The notes beneath the pieces are model-generated. The model was not told the DNA's origin and made no database searches. It saw only the letters and a list, made by a program, of their open reading frames with translations. Below, piece after piece: positions 57,064 to 64,000 of a stretch of DNA of 64,000 bases. The position numbers and the translations under genes were made by a program. Position 1 is the first letter of the stretch. Each line of letters starts with the position of its first letter. Source of the stretch: Nymphaea colorata (lineage: Eukaryota; Streptophyta; Magnoliopsida; Nymphaeales; Nymphaeaceae); contig NC_045143.1 of NCBI RefSeq assembly GCF_008831285.2, forward strand, positions 20,236,854-20,300,853. Direction: 5' to 3'.

Positions 57064-59920
57064 AAAACAATTCATATCATATATCAATTTATGTACATGC
57101 ATACACACATTCATTCACGGAACACTCAATCAATTCACATCACAAATCCTAGGATCCCATGATCCTAGGAACACACATTCATTCACTTGCCCAGGCAGGG
57201 ATTTGCCTAGAATGTCGCCATACCTGTGGCGCATTCACAAGAATCTTCAAAATGCCTCGAGCTTCGAATCCGGTAGCTCAAGGTCGACGGGACGTACCCG
57301 GTGTACCTGCAAACACAAACATAAGATAATATTCCTACTACATACCTCAACAATTCAAACAAAAACAAAACAAAATCATTGAGGCACGTGTCATCGCCTC
57401 AAGAGGGTGTTGACGGGTAGTGTTGACCCACAAGTTCTCCAATAGGTCACTTCCCAACTTCTAGCCGTGCCAATAGATGCCAAAACTCAAAGCCCTCAAT
57501 CCGTCTATCACTAACGCCTTTCTCAAAACTCTCTTTTTCTTAAATCAAGGCGTCTACCCCAAAGATACATCCAACTTATGTACGTTATCCCTATTTAACT
57601 CCAAGATGCACCCGTTCACAAAAACGCGTGCTACAAGCTCACTAAAACGGTCCTAAATCTTCCCCACAACCTCACAAATTCTACCATGTTTCCCCTAATG
57701 CTTCGAAAATTAATCCATCAAGCTTAAATAATCATCAAATATATGAATCTTCGCTTTCCAACATAATTGCAAGCTTTCCCCCAAAAACGAAATCACTAAC
57801 ATGTGCTCCAAATAATCAATTCTAAGCTCTAGCATGCTCAAACAATAATTATACGCGTTCCCAAGAAAAATATATCATAAAATAGGTTCAATTTCGCCTT
57901 GCTCACCCCGATTGAAGGTCTAAACTGCTGTAATCCTCCCGGCAGCCACCTCACGCGTCCAAGTGGTCCCCAAACGGCTAAAATCCTCCAATGCCGCCAC
58001 TACCAAGGCCTTCTCTAATTGCTATTACGAGGGGGAGGACAAATCCCCAAGCTGAAATCAGATCCAACAGTGATAGAATAGTGAAAATCAGTGAGAGAGA
58101 GTGCTTGATTGGAGAAAATAGAAAACAAACAGAAAATGGGGAGAGAGCGTGAAGCGTGGACAGAGAGGGAGGTCGAATAGAGGGAGAAAGAGAGAAAAAC
58201 GGAGGGGGACTGATAGGGGAGAGGGTTCGGTCAAAAGGGGAAAAGAAGGCAGTGAGGGGAGAGGACGGGAGAGAAGAGAGAGACGGTGGAGAGTGAGGAG
58301 AGGGATTGTGTGGAGAAGAAGGCACGAGAGAAAAGAGGGAGACGGCCAGAGAGAGGCGTTGGGTGAAGAGGGGAGACGAGAGACAGTGGGAGAGGGAGGA
58401 GGGAAAAGAAAACGGGAAGAAGAAGAGAGAAGAAAGGAAGAAGCAGGGGACGACAGGGTTCACCTCAAGTGCCACCGTCGTCGCCGTCGTCTTCTTCCCT
58501 GAGTTCCGGTCGTGGGTAAGGAGGAGACGGTAAGAGGAAAACGAAGGAGAAGAGAAAGCGAGGGAGGAGAGACGGCGTCGGGCTCCCTCGCGTGGGGCTA
58601 GGGTCCGGGTCTGGACCTTGACCCGACCTGCTCTGCCCAAACGCCTCGCGTTACACTGTTAGAGTTATTATTTTTCTAGCAGTGTTGAAGGAGTGGAAGA
58701 TGTGCCAACTTGACGTTAAGAATGTCTTTCTCAACGAAGATCTTGAAGAGAAAGTGTATATGAGTATGCCCCCAGGTTATGAGAAACCGGGAAAATGCTG
58801 TAAATTGAAGAAGGCTTTGTATGGGCTCAAACAGTCTCCCCGAGCATGGTTTGAACGTCTTAGACTGGTAATGAGAAAACATGAATACAAACAAGGAAAC
58901 AGAGATTATACTCTGTTTGTGAAAAGGATGGAAAGTAAGGTTACTCTTTTGTTAGTCTATGTTGATGATATGATTGTTACAGGTGATGATTAAGATGAGA
59001 TAACGAGACTAAAGAGTTTACTAGCTGCTGAATTTGATCTCAAAGACCTTGGCAAACTAAGATATTTTCTTGGTATTGAAATTGCTAGATCAGGCACGAC
59101 CCTTGTGCTAAATCAAAAGAAGTATACTCTGGATTTACTAAAGGAGACAGGAAAATTAGGGTGTAGACCGACTTCTACTCCTCTGGATGCTGGACACAAA
59201 CTCAGTATTAAAGATGGAGAACCTCTTTGTGAAGAAGCTAAGGGGAGATATCAACGTCTAGTTGGGAGATTGATCTACCTCACTTTGACTAGACCTGATA
59301 TCATCTTCGCCGTTAATGTGATGAGTCAGTTCATGCACGCGCCTACAGATACTCACTTGAAGGCTGTCGACAAGATCATATGCTACTTGAAGAGGAATCC
59401 TGGCAAGGGACTTCTATATGTGAAACAAGGGCCTATTGAGATTGAAGGATATTTAGGCTGGGCAGGCTGTGTTGATACCAGAAGATCTACGTGAGGGTAC
59501 TGTGTCTACTTGGGGGGAAATCTGGTTGTTTGGAGAACCAAGAAACAAGATGTGTGTTCCCGCTCAAGTGCAGAGGCTGAATATAGGGCGGTTGCTACTG
59601 GAGTGCCAGAATTACTATGGCTGAAGGTATTGCTGACTGATATTGGGATAGATATTGAGAGACCTATGAAGATGTACTGCGATAACAAGTCTGCGATCAG
59701 TCTAGCTAACAACCCTGTGTTACATGACAGAACAAAGCATGTCGAGATTGACCGTCATTTCATCCAGGAAAGGATTGATGCCAGAGAGTTGATTCTACCA
59801 TATATGAAGTCAGAAGACCAAACTGCTGATGTTCTGACTAAAGCCTTACCTGTGACTCCATTTGAAAGAAATGTATCCAAGTTGGGCATGTTTGACATGT
59901 ATGCCCAACTTGAGGGGGAG

Positions 59921-60153
59921 TGTTGACTTATGCGGTATTTGGGTCGTGTATCTGGTTCTGGATCTGGACCCAATCCAGTGTGTGGTTATGCCCTACTTAA
60001 CCAGTGTAACCCTAATTTTCTAGGAATGAAAATCTGAAGAGAGAGAGTGTCTGGTTGCTAGTGGGCACCAGTCCTCCTCACCCGTGGTTTTTTCCCTCTC
60101 GTTGAGGGGTTTTCCACGTTACATCGTGTTCTTCTCTCCGTTTCGTTTCTATA
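59921..60153 (+). repeat. Copia A 3' LTR
   Basis: 233 bp, TGTTGACTTATGCGG...TTTCTATA. The terminal CA has become TA. It is preceded by the polypurine tract and followed by the TSD GATAC. Confidence 0.93.
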
Positions 60154-60158
60154 GATAC

Positions 60159-61115
60159 CCAGAAAAACCTTGCTGCTAAAAACCCAGTAGTGATATTTGT
60201 GACAGTGGTTCTAGTAAAATTGGTGAACATATAGATGAACATGCCTACTAACATGATTTACCTAATGAATTTGGTCTAATTAACACCATACAAAAATAAA
60301 TGTGCAAAAAAATATACTGTCTGCATAATGGTGGCACGCTATCTTGTTGAGGGCATGACTGACAAGCAACATTTTGTTTGAGCCTTTCGGGGTGTCCGTC
60401 CTTTTTTGCCTTATTCTGGTCAGGTTAGGCCAAGGATGGCATTAGTAGGTTGTCCTTTTATTGCAGCTTTTCATCAATAGATGGAAGGGTTTGTGGTGAG
60501 GTCAATCTTTCCTTCTAATTGCAAATTGAGATATGTAAATGATGAAGGCCAGATCTTGCTGGCTCTTGTTCACAGTTGAGTCCTGTTACATTTGCCTAAA
60601 GCTCTTGCCAACCTTAAAGAGAGGTTTGCTGTATTGGGGTGATGATTATGAAAGAAGTAACCGTCATAACCACTGATGGTTTCCCCTTTTCACAATAAAA
60701 TGAATATGATACACATGCTATTTTTTTTTCTTTAATGAGATTGAAAAAAATGGTTCATACATACATTTTTGATAATCTCATTTTTGCGCAGGTACCAACT
60801 TGTAAAACCATACTGTTTTCCATATTTTTCCATCTGTGCATAGGATTGTTGTCTCTTTTTCTTGAATAGTGCATCGACCTTTTTTCTTCATGAGTTGTGT
60901 CAGATTGATTTATTTAGTTTGACATTAACAGCTGTAAAAAAGTGGATCTTTAGTTTAAAAGTGTTGGTTGATAATGAAAGGGAAAGTAGCACAAAATGAA
61001 GTCTCATACTTTCAGTAACACTTGAGAAAAAAGAACTTGAATAACAATCGTATGTAGGTGCTTTTGGTCCTGCCTGGTGGTCTGATCCAATTTCTGTTTG
61101 GTTTACTTGGATCAG
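60159..61115 (+). other. ARMC8-like intron 2, last part
   Basis: Ordinary AT-rich intron sequence. No exon is expected here, because exon 2 and exon 3 join without missing residues. No transposon ends recognised. Confidence 0.6.
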
Positions 61116-61211
61116 GTATTTCATTTGGTGATTGAAGCATTAAAACACGACTGTTCTGGGGTCCGTACTGCCGCTTCTAATTGTATTAGAAGTGTTTCGC
61201 GCTCTGTTAAG
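61116..61211 (+). CDS. ARMC8: ARMC8/GID5-like armadillo-repeat protein, exon 3
   Basis: 96 bp, phase 0, with acceptor GATCAG and donor AAG|GTTTGA. It encodes 32 residues starting VFHLVIEALKHDCSGVRTAA and ending SNCIRSVSRSVK. The VRxAAxxCxxSxSRSV pattern is a hallmark of ARMC8 (also in the animal protein). It continues directly from QLLDSK of exon 2, across a 19.5-kb intron stuffed with Copia A. Confidence 0.9.
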
Positions 61212-61309
61212 GTTTGATCCTCAAAGCATTAAATGGCAGAGTGTGTGTGTGTGTTTGTGTGCAAGATATTTATTGCAATTTTCTGATGGCGTTGCAAAAA
61301 TTTGTGTAG

Positions 61310-61393
61310 CATTTGAGTGCAGGCTGTTTTACCAATGAAACAACCATTACAAACCTGATCCAACTATTGAATGACACAAGTACAGCAGTACAG
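61310..61393 (+). CDS. ARMC8: ARMC8/GID5-like armadillo-repeat protein, exon 4
   Basis: 84 bp, phase 0, with acceptor TGTGTAG and donor CAG|GTTTGT. It encodes HLSAGCFTNETTITNLIQLL and NDTSTAVQ, the next armadillo repeat. The alternative AG at 61321-61322 would give an early stop, so the upstream acceptor is chosen. With exons 1-3 the visible protein is 415 residues. ARMC8 proteins are usually around 650-670, so roughly 250 residues lie beyond the window. Confidence 0.82.
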
Positions 61394-61650
61394 GTTTGTT
61401 AATTGCTCTACCATTTTGTTCTCCTACTTTTTCTGGGTATAGTTTTTTGACACATCTAACTATTTCTTTTGATAGCTTCCTGAATTTTCCCTTTCCAGTA
61501 GCTATTCGTCGTCTTGTGCCTTTTTTAAGCTAGTAGCTTTTTGCATTGCTGATTTAGTAGCAAGAATTGCCTGCTTTACTAAGACTTGTGTAAGCAATGA
61601 AAAGATAAGGCTAAGTAATTAGGCTTCTTCTTCCTCATAGTTACATTGCA
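61394..61650 (+). other. Start of ARMC8-like intron 4
   Basis: Intron sequence up to the insertion of another family L copy at 61651. No feature seen. Confidence 0.6.
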
Positions 61651-64000
61651 TGTCACACCCCGACCTTTTAACCCTCAAACTATTTTTTTTTTTTTTTCTA
61701 AACATAAAGCATCGAGGTGTGACTACCCGACAATTCAAATTGACGATGAGCCAACCAATACAAAACAATGGGGCGAACTTTCATTGATATAACCATTTTG
61801 TTTCCTACAAATTCACATCTATGTGCATGACCAAAAAGCCCCAAAATCAATAACATTGATGCCTAACAAAAAAAAAAGACATCAATAAACCCAAAACATG
61901 ACGCGTCGGCACTACAAACGACAATCCCAAAACCACCCCAGTAGGACGTGAGTGAAGCCATCCGCTCAACCTGTTGCCCCGAGTCTGCCAAAACCTGAAA
62001 AAGAAAACAACTGAAGGCTCAGCCTTCGCAGTATGGCAACAAGCCAGGAAAATGCCAAACTCTCTCAAGTAAGGCTCAAATAAAGGGACAAATATCAACC
62101 CATCTATCGTCATGTCGCGTCTGAGTGCGACACGTAAAAGCCACTTGATGGCCACACTAACACAACATCAGTCACATGCGAAGCATGCTTAAACATAACA
62201 CTTGCATTCATATCAATCACATATACGTCAGTCACATGCATTCTGTCAAACACATTGCATTTTCATTAACTTTAGTGCATTAACAGTTCCTGTGGGTGCA
62301 ACACAGGCACGTGCACACCACGGGCGGCCTACAGCCGAGAGACAACCCCCGTGGTGGCCCATAACAGTATGGATCCATTTCACCCGCTGCAGCGGTAGAG
62401 CACTCATCCCTGGATGTGTGAAGTCCAAGGTGAGATACTCAGCCTTCCCTAGGACACCCAGGTTGGGAAGGCAGGAGCCCAACGCTCCAAGCACAACACA
62501 CAACAGAACCCTGGGGCCTTGCACCGCCTGCGCTTTGACAGGCGAGAGCAGTGGCAATCAAGGGGGACGTCTCCCAAACACATAGCCACATCCCACTGGC
62601 CTCTCATCTCTTAGTTATTCATTCTTATCATTACAGTTACACATTCACAAGATGACTGGCTAGCACACGAGGTTAGTACACTTCCCGAGTGCACCCACAC
62701 CTCCGATTACCTCCACATGAGGTCTATACATACAGTAACAGTCATTGCTAGCCGTCATACCATACAGGTACAACTACCCTCCAAAACATCCATTTGCATC
62801 ATTGCCCATGGCAATGCATATGCAACAACATACACATTCATATCAATCATCACATCAATCCTCACATCAATCATGTCAATCACCTCTTTGAAAAACATAG
62901 CCAATCCATAGAGAGTAGTCTCGATCTGCGGTTGGCTCGTAGCTGTCCTATGCAGTTATCATTCTATGATGCTTTCTAATGCATAATTGGGGTCGAGGAG
63001 ACACTCGACTCGATACCCCGCCTCATCTGTCCTAAACAGATATCAATTCTAGCATGCACATGCCAATGCGTAACATTTTTAAAACGAATGACTAATAATC
63101 TTTCTAACCCATTCATATCATGTAAGCAACATACGCATACTCAATCACAAAACAGTCAATCAATTAACATCACAATCCTAGGATCCCTTGATCCTAGGAG
63201 CACCCAATCACACAATTGACCCAGGCAGGAATTTGCCTGGAAAGTTGCCATACCTGTGGCGCGCTCACCAAATTCTTCAAAATGCCTCAAGCTTCGAACT
63301 CAAGGTCGACGGGATGAGCCCGGTGCACCTGCAAACATAAACAAGAATAAGGTTTCTACTAGATACCTACACCAATCAAACAGAAACGAACAGATACAAA
63401 AATAAAATCCTTGAGGCACGTGTCATCGCCTCAAGAGGGTATCGACAGGTAGTGTCGACCAACAAGCTCTCCAATGGGCCTCCTCCTTTACGTCTTGACG
63501 TTGCCTCGAATTATCAAAGCCTTCAACCATCAATCAAACCATCACTAATTCCTTCCTCAATAACGTTCTTTAAGTAAGACATCAACCTCAAGTCACATCC
63601 CAATACGCATATATCCCTAATTAACTTCATGATACACCCGTTCACCGAAGTCTGCGCTACACTCCCTAAGACGGTTCTAAAATCTTCCCCACAACCTCAC
63701 AATCTCTACCATGCTTCCCTAAAGCTTCGAAAATTAATCCATCATGCTTAAACGATCATTAAATACATGAATCATCACTTTCCAACGCAAATCCTAAGTT
63801 TCCCCCAAAAACAAAATTACTAACATGCGTCCCAAAAATCATCAATTCTAGGCTCTAGCATGCTCGAACCATAATTATACATGCTATAGAAGGTAAATAA
63901 TCATCATTTTGAGCTTGATTAGGTATTGCTCACCCCAAAACAAGCGTCCAACTGCTACAACCCTTCTAGCAACCACTTCACACGTCCGATCAAGTGCCAA
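61651..64000 (-). repeat. Family L repeat, copy 6, runs off right edge
   Basis: It begins TGTCACACCCCGACC after flank TTGCA and follows copies 4 and 5 closely through 64000. It includes the ~700 bp missing from copy 4 and the palindrome with CCTAGGATC and GATCCTAGG arms (63177-63198). About 650 bp should remain to the right, or an internal retroelement if this is a full element's LTR. It lies in an ARMC8 intron, same orientation as all other copies. Confidence 0.88.

Larger units (their letters stand above)
50319..58655 (-). repeat. Family L solo LTR-type repeat, copy 5, TSD CTGTT, split by Copia B
   Basis: It begins TGTCACACCCCGACAC and ends CCTCGCGTTACA, with an exact duplication CTGTT (50314-50318 and 58656-58660). 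The Copia A reverse transcriptase is interrupted at AKMKTV and resumes at once. Net of Copia B and its 5-bp duplication the length is 3000 bp, the best estimate of the full family length. A palindrome with CCTAGGATC and GATCCTAGG arms lies at 57148-57169 and a GA-rich tract at 58080-58450. Confidence 0.92.
44233..59926 (+). pseudogene. Copia A gag-pol, decayed and split by insertions
   Basis: Gag begins at the ATG at 44233 (MAESSSSIINTDQADV), reads LTKENYLQWSTAITMGIAG, and then a TGA at 44386 replaces the Arg of GRGR. Frame shifts follow, including one within the zinc knuckle (44990-45030). Protease is IVDSGATHQMTDN (45275-45315). GAG-pre-integrase is cut by the hAT element. Integrase reads [37 protein letters not shown] and QNGVAERKNH (46580-46900), then the family L copy. 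RT starts at 50140-50318 and resumes at 58661 with LKEWKMCQLDVKNVFLNEDL. The catalytic box is VYVDDMIVTGDD (58955-58990) followed directly by TAA. RNase H has lost the first catalytic Asp region (GYLGWAGC instead of GYSDADWAGC) and has a TGA at 59492. The end is DMYAQLEGEC at 59924. Confidence 0.9.
43336..60153 (+). mobile_element. Copia retrotransposon (Copia A), host of three nested insertions
   Basis: A + strand Copia element with a 5' LTR at 43336-43566, a 3' LTR at 59921-60153 and an exact TSD GATAC (43331-43335 and 60154-60158). The primer site is TGGTATCAGAGT at 43567-43578 and the polypurine tract GAGGGGGAG lies just before 59921. It is interrupted at 45543-46295 (hAT-like), 46982-49286 (family L) and 50319-58655 (family L plus Copia B). 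Without them the element is about 5.4 kb, matching Copia B (5.33 kb). It lies in intron 2 of the ARMC8-like gene in the same orientation as the gene. Confidence 0.95.

Noticed and set aside
61321-61322. AG at 61321-61322 as the acceptor of ARMC8 exon 4
   Set aside because: It gives a frame with an early stop. The acceptor at 61308-61309 keeps phase 0 and adds HLSA, which fits the family.

Overview
The window is nuclear DNA of a flowering plant with a large, transposon-rich genome. The evidence is two plant-type host genes with GT-AG introns, land-plant families of Copia, Ty3/Gypsy chromovirus, TRIM, hAT and Harbinger-like elements, and initiator-tRNA-Met primer sites. I cannot name the species. 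No rRNA, tRNA or CRISPR was seen.

Host genes. (1) The last two recognisable exons of a class II ketose-bisphosphate aldolase-type protein (the C-terminal part of the very large plant protein related to Arabidopsis At1g18270) lie at 10334-10414 and 10685-10870 on the + strand. Their upstream exons are not visible. (2) A gene for an ARMC8/GID5-type armadillo-repeat protein (a CTLH/GID ubiquitin-ligase subunit) starts at 31891 on the + strand. It has exons at 31891-32235, 40892-41611, 61116-61211 and 61310-61393 and continues past the right edge. Introns 1 (8.7 kb) and 2 (19.5 kb) are swollen by transposons, but the four exons join in frame with no residue lost.

Left third (1-9.3 kb). A minus-strand Copia element (Copia C, 6148-9265) has its 3' LTR cut by a long non-coding TG...CA repeat (2534-6147). 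That repeat was in turn hit by another Copia (Copia D, running off the left edge), a complete 459-bp TRIM, a hAT MITE and a GC-rich element carrying what looks like the first exon of a chloroplast SufE gene. Middle (9.3-31 kb): the aldolase 3' end; a solo copy of the ~3 kb repeat (12848-16973); a decayed chromovirus (17010-22884) with a hAT MITE inside it; a Tourist-like MITE; and a decayed minus-strand Gypsy element (24832-27416).

ARMC8 introns (32-61 kb). Intron 1 holds a 702-bp hAT MITE, a Copia solo LTR and a 3.6-kb hAT element with a decayed BED/DUF659/dimerisation transposase. Intron 2 holds a truncated TRIM and a Russian-doll nest. Copia A (43336-60153, TSD GATAC) is split by a 753-bp hAT-like element (8-bp TSD), by one solo LTR of the ~3 kb family (TSD TTTCT) and by a second solo LTR (TSD CTGTT). 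The second solo LTR contains Copia B (51732-57063, TSD AAAAC), a young element with identical 249-bp LTRs and a polyprotein broken only by one TGA. A sixth member of the ~3 kb repeat family begins at 61651 and runs off the right edge. Almost every insertion could be delimited to the base by its target-site duplication, which gives a relative order of events.
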